Of a DNA stretch of 55,118 bases, positions 16,046 through 24,101 are shown piece after piece (the first letter of the stretch is position 1; each line of letters opens with the position of its first letter). The notes under the pieces are model-generated. The model saw nothing but the letters and a program-made list of their open reading frames with translations, made no database searches and was not told where the DNA came from. Location of the stretch: contig JAJRUE010000057.1 in NCBI GenBank assembly GCA_024277955.1, positions 1 through 55,118 of the forward strand, in the 5' to 3' direction. The stretch is from Alphaproteobacteria bacterium (GTDB lineage Bacteria > Pseudomonadota > Alphaproteobacteria > Rhodobacterales > Rhodobacteraceae). Position numbers and translations under genes: made by a program.

Positions 16046-17947
16046 ATGCAGGAACCGGGACAGAAGCCGGGCCGGAAACCGGCGCAGGGCGCGGGCGCTG
16101 GCGCTGGCGGGGACGCGGGCAAGGACGCGAAGCCGAGTGCCGGTGCGGGTGCGGGCAAGGGCGAGAAGTCGAGTGCCGGTGCGGGCGCAGGCGCGGGCAA
16201 GGCCGGGGCGACGGGGCGCGGTGCCGGAAGGCGCGCCGGCACCGGGGCTGGCAAGGGCGGCGAGGCTGCCGGGGTCTCGCCGCTGGCGGGGCAGCTTGAC
16301 CGGTGGCTGTGCGCCTGCCGCGACGGCTGGCTGGTGCTGCGCCGGCGCGGGTCCAGCCAGGTGCAGTTCTGGTTCATCGCGCTTGCGGTGGGCACCGCGG
16401 CGGGCTTTGCCGCGCTGGGCTTCCGGCTGGGCATCGCCGCGCTGCAACGTTTCGTCTACGGCGCTGAAGACCTGCACAAGCTGCACACATTCGCCCAGAC
16501 CCTGCCGTGGTACTGGATCCTGGCGGTGCCGACGCTGGGCGGGCTGGCGGTGGGGATCATCCTGACCCGGTTCACCGATGACGGGGTGGTGCGTTCGGTC
16601 GCCGACGTGATCGAGGGCGCGGCGCTCAACGAAGGCCGCGTCGAAACCCGCGAAGGCCTGGCTTCGGCGCTGGCCTCGCTGATCACGCTGTCTTCGGGCG
16701 GCTCTTCCGGGCGCGAAGGCCCGGTGGTGCACCTGGCGGCGGTGATTTCCACCTGGGTGTCGAACCGGATTTCCGCCAGCGGCATGACCGCGCGCGACCT
16801 GCTGGGCTGCGCGGTGGCGGGCGCGGTGTCGGCCAGTTTCAACGCCCCGATCGCGGGCGCGCTTTTCGCGCTCGAGGTGGTGCTGCGCCACTTTGCGGTG
16901 CATGCCTTTGCGCCGATCGCCATTGCCTCGGTCGCGGGCACGCTGGTCAGCCGGCTGCAGTTCGGCAATATCACCGAGTTTACCCTGCCGGTGGACGGAA
17001 TGCTGCGCTTTCACGCCGAACTGCCGGCCTTCATGATCCTCGGGCTGATGAGCGGGCTGGTGGCGGTGGTGCTGATGAAGGCGGTGTTCTGGGCCGACGA
17101 TTTCGGCAGCTGGGTGCAGGCGCGCATCCGCCTGCCCGGCTGGGGCCGCCCGGCGGTGGCCGGCGCGCTGCTGGGGGGGATGGCGATCGCCTTTCCGCAT
17201 ATCATCGGGGTGGGTTATGAAACCACGTCGCGCGCGCTGACCGGCGATCTGGTGCTGGGGGCGGCGATCGTCTTTGCGGTGGTCAAGGTGGTGGCGGTGT
17301 CGCTGACCATGGCCGGGCGGATGGGCGGCGGGATCTTTTCGCCTTCGCTGATGGTGGGGGCGCTGTTCGGGCTGGCCTTTGGCTATGTGGCGACCGGGGT
17401 TTTTCCCAACGCTTCGGGGTCGGAAACGCTTTATGCGCTGGCCGGGATGGGGGCGGTGGCGGCGGCGGTGCTTGGGGCGCCGATCTCGACCACGCTGATC
17501 GTGTTCGAGCTGACCGGCGACTGGCAGACCGGGCTGGCGGTGATGGTGGCGGTGTCGCTGTCGACGGCGCTGGCCAGCCGGATGGTCGACCGGTCGTTCT
17601 TTCTGACCCTGCTGGAGCGCAGGAACGTGCACCTGGCGGCCGGCCCGCAGGCCTATCTGCTGGCCACCGTGGGCTGCGGCAAGGTGATGCGTCCGCGCGC
17701 CGAGATGCGCGAAAGCGAGATTGACGCGAGCTGGGATCTGATCGAGCAGGGCATTTACATCGACGGCAACGCCACGCTGGAACGCGCCATGCCGATTTTC
17801 GAGCGCGCCAATGTGGCCTTTTTGCCGGTGGTGACGCTGCCGGGCGAAGACGCGCCGCCGGAATTGTGGGGGGCGGTCTGGCAGGTGGATGCACTCAAGG
17901 CGTTCAACCGGGCGCTGGCGGAAACCGCCGCCGAGGAGCATTCCTGA
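16046..17947 (+). CDS. CLC-family chloride channel/transporter with low-complexity N-terminus
   Basis: A membrane anion channel or exchanger. Residues 1 to about 75 are Gly/Ala/Lys-rich and disordered, encoded in part by a 36-base imperfect tandem repeat (KPSAGAGAGKGE and KSSAGAGAGAGK). The CLC body then follows with SSGGSSGREGPVVH (the GREGP gate Glu), SASFNAPIAGALFALE and GRMGGGIFSPSL. A soluble C-terminal tail of about 100 residues may be a reduced CBS region. The usual GSGIP motif is absent, and the residue aligned with the E. coli ClcA proton Glu203 is Val, as in true channels. The ATG at 16046 is preferred over an earlier in-frame start. Total 633 residues. Confidence 0.9.
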   Translation: MQEPGQKPGRKPAQGAGAGAGGDAGKDAKPSAGAGAGKGEKSSAGAGAGAGKAGATGRGAGRRAGTGAGKGGEAAGVSPLAGQLDRWLCACRDGWLVLRRRGSSQVQFWFIALAVGTAAGFAALGFRLGIAALQRFVYGAEDLHKLHTFAQTLPWYWILAVPTLGGLAVGIILTRFTDDGVVRSVADVIEGAALNEGRVETREGLASALASLITLSSGGSSGREGPVVHLAAVISTWVSNRISASGMTARDLLGCAVAGAVSASFNAPIAGALFALEVVLRHFAVHAFAPIAIASVAGTLVSRLQFGNITEFTLPVDGMLRFHAELPAFMILGLMSGLVAVVLMKAVFWADDFGSWVQARIRLPGWGRPAVAGALLGGMAIAFPHIIGVGYETTSRALTGDLVLGAAIVFAVVKVVAVSLTMAGRMGGGIFSPSLMVGALFGLAFGYVATGVFPNASGSETLYALAGMGAVAAAVLGAPISTTLIVFELTGDWQTGLAVMVAVSLSTALASRMVDRSFFLTLLERRNVHLAAGPQAYLLATVGCGKVMRPRAEMRESEIDASWDLIEQGIYIDGNATLERAMPIFERANVAFLPVVTLPGEDAPPELWGAVWQVDALKAFNRALAETAAEEHS

Positions 17948-18009
17948 GCGGCGAGCGGTCAGGCGCCGCGAGGTCAGGCGGCGGGGCACAGGTGGGGGCT
18001 GTCAAAAGG

Positions 18010-18031
18010 TGCGCCTTGCGGCGCATTTTTT
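18010..18031 (+). terminator. Rho-independent terminator after the CLC gene
   Basis: TGCGCC-TTGC-GGCGCA is followed by TTTTTTCTTG, 62 bases after the stop. It resembles the hairpin after recN, including the TTGC loop and the TTTT(C/T)-TGTC tail. Confidence 0.85.
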
Positions 18032-18039
18032 CTTGTCTT

Positions 18040-18097
18040 GTCCCCGCTGGCGCGGGGACGCTCCGCTCCGCTTGGGGGATATTTTCGGACAGAAGAA
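18040..18097. repeat. GC hairpin plus family-B repeat (copy B2)
   Basis: GTCCCCGC-TGGC-GCGGGGAC (18040-18059) forms an 8-bp hairpin. It is followed by a B core, GGGGATATTTTCGGACAGAA (18075-18094), ending three bases before the lysE-family stop. It lies between convergent genes, so the hairpin may end transcription from both sides. Confidence 0.65.
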
Positions 18098-18100
18098 GGC

Positions 18101-18739
18101 TCAGAGTTTCGAACTGGTCAGTTTCACCCCCAGCGCGACCAGCATCCCGCCCAGCACCCGGTCGAGCCAGGCGCCCAGCCGCGGTCTGGAGCGCAGCGCC
18201 GCGGTCAGCCGGTCGCCGGCGATCACCAGAACCGGCTCGATAAAGGCGGCCGTGACGATGATCAGCAGCCCGCGCAGGAACAGCTGCGCCGGGACCGGGC
18301 CGGCGCCGGGCACCACGAATTGCGGCAGGAAGGCCAGGAAGAAGATCGCCACCTTGGGGTTGAGCGCCGGGATCAGCATGGCCTGGCGAAACACCGCCGG
18401 CAGGTTTTCGGCGCGCTTTTCGGTGTCGCCCACCAGCCGCCCGCCGCCCGAGCGCAGCGCCTGGATGCCCAGCCAGATCAGGTAGGCGGCGCCGGCCCAT
18501 TTCACCAGCGAACACGCCAGCGCCGAGGTCGCCAGGATCGCCGACAGACCCACCGCCGCCGCCAGCACATGCCCGAAGGCGCCGGTCCAGATGCCGAACA
18601 TGGCGGCAAAGCCCGCGCGCCGGCCGCCGGCCACGGTGCGCCCCAGGACAAAGGCGATGTCGGGCCCCGGCGCCAGGTTCAGCAGCACCGCGGCGCTCAG
18701 GAAGGTTGTCCAGTGCAGCAGCGAATAGTCGAACGTCAG
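18101..18739 (-). CDS. LysE-family amino acid exporter, probable CTG start
   Basis: A six-helix inner-membrane exporter of amino acids or related compounds (LysE/RhtB family). It shows LLNLAPGPDIAFVLGRTV, then GFAAMFGIWTGAFGHVLAA, WAGAAYLIWLGIQALRSG and LIPALNPKVAIFFLAFLPQF. The first ordinary start (GTG at 18688) omits the usual first helix. The frame continues upstream as TFDYSLLHWTTFLSAAVLLN, matching the family N-terminus, back to a CTG at 18739 that overlaps the preceding gene's TGA as CTGA. I choose that CTG, giving 212 residues. It is coupled to the DUF427 gene. Confidence 0.82.
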   Translation of the reverse strand: MTFDYSLLHWTTFLSAAVLLNLAPGPDIAFVLGRTVAGGRRAGFAAMFGIWTGAFGHVLAAAVGLSAILATSALACSLVKWAGAAYLIWLGIQALRSGGGRLVGDTEKRAENLPAVFRQAMLIPALNPKVAIFFLAFLPQFVVPGAGPVPAQLFLRGLLIIVTAAFIEPVLVIAGDRLTAALRSRPRLGAWLDRVLGGMLVALGVKLTSSKL

Positions 18740-19077
18740 ACCTGCTCGACCGTTGCCTTGTCCGGGTAGAAGGCCAGGTGGCCGGCGATCGCCTCGATCC
18801 CGTCCTTCGGGTTTTCGTAGGACCAGCCGGCGTCCTTGATCAGGACCGATTTGGTTTGGATCGAGAAATAGGTGGCATCGCCCTTGTGCGGGCAGTGCGA
18901 CGTGGTGTCGGACGGTTCCAGCATCGCCATCGCGATGTTTTCACGGGGAAAATAGATCACCGGCGGGTTCTGGCCTTCGATCAGTTCCAGTGCGTTTCTG
19001 GTCTCCCCCAGCACCGCGCCGCCGGCACGCAGAACCCAGGTGCCGCCCGCCGGGCGGATCTTGATGTAGTCGTCCAT
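18736..19077 (-). CDS. DUF427 domain-containing protein
   Basis: A small (113-residue) beta-rich protein of the DUF427 family, whose biochemical role is not known to me. Visible family features are IKIRPAGGTWVLRAGGAVLG, PPVIYFPRENIAMAML and the conserved SHCPHKGDATYFS, followed by WSYENPKDGIEAIAGHLAFY. The ATG at 19077 is chosen because AAGGG lies nine bases upstream; an ATG three codons earlier directly abuts that site. Its stop overlaps the putative CTG start of the LysE-family gene. Confidence 0.88.
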   Translation of the reverse strand: MDDYIKIRPAGGTWVLRAGGAVLGETRNALELIEGQNPPVIYFPRENIAMAMLEPSDTTSHCPHKGDATYFSIQTKSVLIKDAGWSYENPKDGIEAIAGHLAFYPDKATVEQV

Positions 19078-19135
19078 GTCTCTCATCCCTTGATTTGCGC
19101 GCAGCTTAATCGGGTTTGCGCTAACAGAAAAGGGG

Positions 19136-20929
19136 TCAGATCGGCGCGCATGCCCGGTCCAGCCAGGCCGCCGCCGCCGGGCTGACCCGCGGAGCGATGC
19201 GCGCCGCCACCTGTTGGTGATAGGTGTTGAGCCAGTCGCGTTCGCCCGCCGACAGCATCGCGGGGTCGATCAGCCGCCGCTCGATCGGCACCCAGGTGAG
19301 GGTTTCGAACCCCAGCATGTCGCGCTCATCCGCGCCGGCCAGCGGTTCGGCGGCGCGCACCACCACCAGGTTTTCAGTGCGGATGCCAAAGGCGCCTTCG
19401 CGGTAATATCCCGGCTCGTTCGACAGGATCATGCCCTCTTCCAGCGGCACTTCGGACAGGCGCGACAACCGCTGCGGCCCCTCGTGGACGCACAGGTAAA
19501 CCCCGACCCCGTGGCCGGTGCCGTGGTCGTAATCCTGGCCCGCGAGCCACAGCGGATAGCGCGCCAGCGCGTCCAGATCGCGCCCGGCAAGCCCGCGCGG
19601 CCAGCGCAGCCGGCTGATCGCGATCATCCCCTGCAGGACGCGGGTGAAGGCGGCGCGTTCTTCGGGGCCTGCTTTGCCCATGACCACGGTGCGGGTGATG
19701 TCGGTGGTGCCGTCGAAATACTGCCCGCCGCTGTCGATCACGATCAGCTCGCCCGGCTGCACGATGCGGTTCGAGCCCTCGCTCACCCGGTAGTGCGGCA
19801 GGGCCCCGTGCGCGCCCGAGCCACAGATCGTTTCAAAGGAGATATCCCGCAAGGCATTGGTATCTCGGCGAAATTCCTCGAGCCGGCGAACGATCGAGAT
19901 CTCGTCGATCTCGCCCGTCAGCGCGCCGTCGAGCCAGCACAGGAATTCGACCATCGCCGCGCCGTCGCGCAGATGCGCGCCCCGCGTGCCGGTGATTTCC
20001 ACGTCGTTCTTGCGCGCCTTGGGCAGCACGCAGGGATCCTGGGCGCGCGCCAGATCCACCCCGGCCCGGCCCAGCAGATCGGCCACCGCCAGCGGTACGC
20101 TGGACTTGTCCAGCCGCACCGGACCTTCCAGCGCCGCCAGCGCCGCCTCGAAGTCTTCGAACGGGCGCAGCGCCACCGCCGCCCCCAGATCGACGCCGGA
20201 AAACTTGCCGACATCGGAAAACAGCGCCACCCGGGCGTCGTCGTGCAGGATCGCAAAGGCCTGCACGACCGGGTTGCGCTCGATATCGGCGCCGCGGATG
20301 TTCAGCAGCCAGCAGATCGAGTCGGGCAGGGTGATCACCGCCGCCCGCTGCCCCGCCGCGCGCAGATCCGCCGCCAGCCGCGCCCGCTTGTCGGCGGCGC
20401 TTTCGCCGGCAAGCTCGACCGGATAATCCACCACCGCGCCCATCGGCCGCCCCGGCTGGTCCTCCCAGACCGCGTCCACCAGGTTGTCGGTTGCCACCAT
20501 CTCGATGCCCGAGCCATCCAGCGCCGCGCGCAGCGTTTCGATTTCAGCCAGAGTGTGCAGCCAGGGGTCGAAACCCACCCGGCCGCCGTCCGCCAGCGCG
20601 TCGCGCAGCCAGTCGGCCAGCTTGACCTCGGGCCAGTCCACCGGCTCGTAAACCGTCCCGTCCACCTGGGCGCGCACCTGCACCCGGTAGCGGCCATCGA
20701 CGAACACCCCGGCGCGCCCGAGCAGGGCGGCGCAAAACCCCGCCGAGCCGGTAAAGCCGGTCAGCCAGGACAGACGCGCATCGCGCGGCGCGACGTATTC
20801 GCCCTGAAAGGCGTCGGCGCGGGGCACCAGAAAACCGTCCAGCCCGGCCCCGCGGATCGCCCCGCGCAGCGCCGCCAGCCGCGCCGGCCCCGCCGCCGGG
20901 TTGCTGGTCTCTTCGAAACTCTGAAACAT
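19136..20929 (-). CDS. pepP: Xaa-Pro aminopeptidase (aminopeptidase P, M24B)
   Basis: It removes the N-terminal residue from peptides with proline in position two, using two metal ions. At 597 residues it is the long three-domain (XPNPEP1-like) form: two creatinase-like N-terminal domains and an M24 pita-bread catalytic domain. Metal ligands are in VIDSGGQYFDGTTDITRT (two Asp), GTGHGVG (His), SNEPGYY (Glu) and FGIRTENL (Glu). The start MFQSFEETSNPAA is preceded by a GAGG. DUF427 and LysE-family genes follow on the same strand. Confidence 0.95.
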   Translation of the reverse strand: MFQSFEETSNPAAGPARLAALRGAIRGAGLDGFLVPRADAFQGEYVAPRDARLSWLTGFTGSAGFCAALLGRAGVFVDGRYRVQVRAQVDGTVYEPVDWPEVKLADWLRDALADGGRVGFDPWLHTLAEIETLRAALDGSGIEMVATDNLVDAVWEDQPGRPMGAVVDYPVELAGESAADKRARLAADLRAAGQRAAVITLPDSICWLLNIRGADIERNPVVQAFAILHDDARVALFSDVGKFSGVDLGAAVALRPFEDFEAALAALEGPVRLDKSSVPLAVADLLGRAGVDLARAQDPCVLPKARKNDVEITGTRGAHLRDGAAMVEFLCWLDGALTGEIDEISIVRRLEEFRRDTNALRDISFETICGSGAHGALPHYRVSEGSNRIVQPGELIVIDSGGQYFDGTTDITRTVVMGKAGPEERAAFTRVLQGMIAISRLRWPRGLAGRDLDALARYPLWLAGQDYDHGTGHGVGVYLCVHEGPQRLSRLSEVPLEEGMILSNEPGYYREGAFGIRTENLVVVRAAEPLAGADERDMLGFETLTWVPIERRLIDPAMLSAGERDWLNTYHQQVAARIAPRVSPAAAAWLDRACAPI

Positions 20930-20970
20930 CTCGCCCCTCGCTTGCCTGACCCGGCCTGCGCCGGCGGCCC

Positions 20971-20997
20971 GAAAAGAGCACCCCTTGGCCGCAGGGG
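20971..20997 (-). terminator. Possible terminator after the frameshifted DUF5655 gene
   Basis: Read on the minus strand, CCCCT and AGGGG pair around GCGGCCA and are followed by TGCTCTTTTC. The stem is short (5 bp) but the T-rich tail and position, 57 bases past the stop, fit a rho-independent terminator. Confidence 0.5.
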
Positions 20998-21053
20998 CAA
21001 GAGGGGCAAGCCCCGGTGCCGGCCAATTCGCCCGGCGCGGGGTGCGAAACGCC

Positions 21054-21595
21054 TCAGCCCGCCGCTTCGAAGGCCGCGCTCATCCAGCCGCGCAGTTCGT
21101 CATCCACCTCGCCCGGCGCCGTCACCGCGACCTTGTGCGTGCACATGCCGCCCACCGCCTTGAGCCGTTCGCTGCCCGGATGGCCCTTCAGGTTGATCCC
21201 CACATCGACGCGGGTCTTCGTTTTCGGCTCGACCAGCACGAACTGCTTATTGCGCCGGAAACCGACCCCGGTCTTTTTCGGAGCAATCTCGTAATCGCCG
21301 CCGATGCCGGCGATGAAGGCGGCGATTTCCTCGTAAATCGGGCGCGGATGCTGCTTGCCGGCATATTGCGCCTCGATCAGCGCGTCGCCGTCCATCTCGC
21401 CGGAAATCGCACTCCGCGCCGCAAGCGTCACCAGATTGGCGAAGCCATGCGTCAGCCCATGTTCTTTGTTCAGGAAATTCCGTATCTTGCCATGCTTTCC
21501 TCGCCAGAGCCCTTGGCGATCGCCACCCATTCGGCGCGGCCCTTGCCGGTCTTTTCCTGCAGGCTGGCAAACATCTTGTCGGCTTCCTCGGACAC
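21054..21595 (-). pseudogene. DUF4287/DUF5655-type protein gene with a single-base frameshift
   Basis: The GTG at 21595 has AGGGAG eight bases upstream and opens a frame reading VSEEADKMFASLQEKTGKGRAEWVAIAKGSGEE. It then drifts out of phase and stops. The expected continuation, KHGKIRNFLNKEHGLTHG onward to SAAFEAAG, is intact in another frame. The two join at about 21496-21498, where GAGGAAAG would need one more A (GAG GAA AAG). The C-terminal part has the DUF5655 look: IAPKKTGVGFRRNKQFVLV, then KTRVDVGINLKGHP and MCTHKVAVT. Without the shift the protein would have about 180 residues. Either a recent pseudogene or a homopolymer sequencing error. Confidence 0.78.
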
Positions 21596-21673
21596 CGCTT
21601 TTCTCCCTGTTGCGCAAGGACAAGCCTGCCACAGCCAGGCCGATCCGGCAAATTCCGCCAACCACCGCCCCAA

Positions 21674-21705
21674 TTCTTCTGTCCAAAAATATCCCCGCCG
21701 GAGGC
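21674..21705 (-). repeat. Family-B interspersed repeat, copy B3
   Basis: Minus-strand copy of the unit GCCTCCGGCGGGGATATTT followed by TTGGACAGAAGAA, lying between the cobT stop (21715) and the start of the downstream frameshifted gene. It matches copies B4 and B5 almost base for base. Confidence 0.8.
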
Positions 21706-21714
21706 AAGGCAAGC

Positions 21715-23583
21715 TCAGCTTGCCTTTCTGATCCCCAGCACCCGCGCCCGCGCCCGCGGGTCGGCGTCGAACAGCACCGCCAGCTGTTCGGTCATCACCC
21801 CGGCCAGCTGTTCCACATCGGTGATCGTCACCGCGCGTTCGTAATAGCGCGTCACGTCATGGCCGATGCCGATCGCCAGCAGTTCCACCTGCTTGCGCCG
21901 CTCGATCATCGCGATCACGTCGCGCAGGTGCTTTTCCAGGTAGTTCGCCGGGTTCACCGAAAGGGTCGAGTCATCCACTGGCGCGCCATCGCTGATCACC
22001 ATCATGATCTTGCGCGCCTCGTTGCGCACCACCAGCCGCCGGTGGGCCCATTCCAGCGCCTCGCCGTCGATGTTTTCCTTCAGCAGGCCTTCCTTCATCA
22101 TCAGCCCCAGGTTGGGCCGAGTCCGCCGCCACGGCGCGTCCGCCGCCTTGTAGATGATGTGGCGCAGATCGTTCAGCCGCCCGGGCTGCTGTTCGCGCCC
22201 GCCGCTCAGCCATTCCTCGCGCGACTGCCCGCCCTTCCAGGCGCGGGTGGTGAAACCGAGGATCTCCACCTTCACGTCGCAACGTTCCAGCGTGCGTGCC
22301 AGCACATCGGCGCAGATCGCCGCGATCGAGATCGGCCGCCCGCGCATCGAGCCGGAATTGTCCAGCAGAAGCGTCACCACAGTATCCTTGAACTCGGTGT
22401 CCTTTTCCTGCTTGAAGCTCAGCGGGGTCGTCGGGTTCGCCACCACCCGCGCCAGGCGCCCGGCGTCCAGAATGCCCTCTTCCAGATCGAATTCCCAACT
22501 GCGGTTCTGCTGCGCCTGCAAGCGCCGCATCAGCTTGTTGGCCAGCCGCCCCACCGCGCCCTTGAGCGGTTCGAGCTGCTGGTCCAGATAGGCCCGCAGG
22601 CGTTCCAGTTCCGCCGGCTCGGCCAGATCCTCGGCCTTGATTTCCTCGTCATGGGCGTCCTGGTAGACCCGGTAGTCCGGGTCGGCCTCGCTCACCGGCA
22701 TCGGCGCCGGCGGGTCCATCGGCGCTTCGCCCTCGGGCAGCTCGGTCTCGTCGCCCATCTCGCTGTCGTCGGCATCGTCCAGCGTGACTTCGGCCTGGGC
22801 TTCGTCCTGGCTGTCTTCCTGGCTCTGCTCGGGGTCGGCGTCGGCCTCTTCGGTGTCGTCCTGATCCTGCTCGCCGGTGCTGTCGGGGCCTTCTTCGTCG
22901 GCCTCGGCCTCATCGTCCTGATCTTCTTCCTGGTCCGGGTCGTCGCCCAGCTGGTCGCCATAGCCCAGATCTTCGATCACCTGCCGGGCAAGGCGCGCGA
23001 AAGCCGCCTGGTCGGCCAAGGTTTCGTCAAGGTTGCCAAGGGTTTCCCCAGCGTTCTTGTCAAGGAATTCGCGCCAGATCTGCAGCACGTTTTCGGCGCC
23101 CTCGGGCAGATCGCGCCCGGTGGCCAGCTGGCGCACCAGATAGCCCGCCGCGTCCGGCAGCGGCACCTGGCTGCGGTCGCGGGCCTGATCGTAGCCCTTG
23201 CGCGCCACCTCGTCGGCGATCTTGGCGTCGATGTTGCCGGCGGTGCCGGGCATCTCGCGCGCGCCCAGCGCCTCGCAGCGCGCCGCGTCCATGGCGTCGT
23301 AGATCGCGCGCGCCAGTTCGCCCTGCGGCTGGTAGCGGGCGAATGTTGCCGGGTCGCGATACTTGCGCTGCATGGCAAAGGCATCGGCGGTGCCGCGTGC
23401 CAGCAGCACCTCGTCGCGGCTCATTCGGCGGCTGACCTGAGGCAGGCGCACCGCATCCGCGGTCTGACCCGGCGGGTCCACCGAAAAGCTTACCGCCAGA
23501 TCGGGGTCGTCGGCCAGCACCCGGGTCGCTTCGGAAAGCGCCTTTTTGAACGGGTCCGCCGGGTTGTCGTTTTTCGTGTTCAT
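21715..23583 (-). CDS. cobT: Cobaltochelatase subunit CobT
   Basis: CobT and the AAA+ ATPase CobS form the chaperone-like part of the aerobic cobaltochelatase that helps CobN insert cobalt into hydrogenobyrinate diamide. The protein has 622 residues. The middle (about 225-305) is extremely acidic (Asp/Glu runs). A C-terminal von Willebrand A domain has the MIDAS motif DNSGSMRG near 406-413, then GFTTRAWKGGQSREEW and VISDGAPVDDSTL. The ATG at 23583 overlaps the upstream gene's TGA as ATGA and gives the start MNTKNDNPADPFKKAL. Confidence 0.96.
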   Translation of the reverse strand: MNTKNDNPADPFKKALSEATRVLADDPDLAVSFSVDPPGQTADAVRLPQVSRRMSRDEVLLARGTADAFAMQRKYRDPATFARYQPQGELARAIYDAMDAARCEALGAREMPGTAGNIDAKIADEVARKGYDQARDRSQVPLPDAAGYLVRQLATGRDLPEGAENVLQIWREFLDKNAGETLGNLDETLADQAAFARLARQVIEDLGYGDQLGDDPDQEEDQDDEAEADEEGPDSTGEQDQDDTEEADADPEQSQEDSQDEAQAEVTLDDADDSEMGDETELPEGEAPMDPPAPMPVSEADPDYRVYQDAHDEEIKAEDLAEPAELERLRAYLDQQLEPLKGAVGRLANKLMRRLQAQQNRSWEFDLEEGILDAGRLARVVANPTTPLSFKQEKDTEFKDTVVTLLLDNSGSMRGRPISIAAICADVLARTLERCDVKVEILGFTTRAWKGGQSREEWLSGGREQQPGRLNDLRHIIYKAADAPWRRTRPNLGLMMKEGLLKENIDGEALEWAHRRLVVRNEARKIMMVISDGAPVDDSTLSVNPANYLEKHLRDVIAMIERRKQVELLAIGIGHDVTRYYERAVTITDVEQLAGVMTEQLAVLFDADPRARARVLGIRKAS

Positions 23584-24101
23584 CGGTTTGCCAGCCTCTG
23601 GCACCAGTTGATGCGCCGCCCGCCGTCATAGGGGACGGCCAGCCCTTCGGCCACCATGATGTCGGCCAGCGGCCGCCCGTCAAGGGTCAGTTCCAGCAGC
23701 AGGCGGCCGTATTTGCCGGTGCCGTGGGTGCGCTGGCCGATGTCCTGCGCCGCGTTCAGAAGCTGGGCCAGCCGCGCCTTGGCCAGCTCGCCCAGGGCCT
23801 GTTCGCGCGCGCAGCCCGGTCGCCAGGTTTCCGGCGTGTCGAAGCCGGTCAGGCGCGCGGTGATCACCGCGCCGGTCGAGGGCTGGCGCAGCTTGATCGT
23901 GTCGCCATCAACGATGCGCACGATTTCGGCCACCGGATGCGCCCGGTTCGGGATCGCCGGCAGCCGGGTGATCGCCACCGCGGTGCAGCCGGCCAGGAAC
24001 AGTGCCAGCCCCAGGGCCGGCAAGCGCCACCCCGCCGTCCGCCAGCCGCCGCCAGCGCCGCGACCGTCGGCACCGGAAGATGTGGCGCGCGCGTCCCTCA
24101 C
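23580..24101 (-). CDS. Thermonuclease-like (SNase) lipoprotein inside the cobS-cobT operon
   Basis: A 173-residue protein with a hydrophobic segment ending in a lipobox, LALFLAGCT, after a polar N-terminus of about 28 residues, so it is probably an exported lipoprotein. The remainder is an SNase domain: VDGDTIKLRQ, ARLTGFDTPET (Arg and Glu of the active site), then GTGKYGRLLLELTLDGRPLA and AEGLAVPYDGG. Start and stop overlap both neighbours: the GTG overlaps the cobS TGA as GTGA and its stop overlaps the cobT ATG. Nuclease activity is inferred from family. A link to cobalamin synthesis is not expected and may be only positional. Confidence 0.85.
   Translation of the reverse strand: MRDARATSSGADGRGAGGGWRTAGWRLPALGLALFLAGCTAVAITRLPAIPNRAHPVAEIVRIVDGDTIKLRQPSTGAVITARLTGFDTPETWRPGCAREQALGELAKARLAQLLNAAQDIGQRTHGTGKYGRLLLELTLDGRPLADIMVAEGLAVPYDGGRRINWCQRLANR

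Noticed and set aside
14576..17989. Open minus-strand frame of 1137 codons
   Set aside because: Only the part from 15955 down encodes the flavoprotein. The upstream two thirds is antisense to the CLC gene and has shadow-type composition (Arg/His/Pro-rich), common in GC-rich genomes.
20930..21053. Possible small RNA between pepP and the frameshifted gene
   Set aside because: Only a 5-bp hairpin with a T-rich tail is visible; a terminator explains it without a separate RNA gene.
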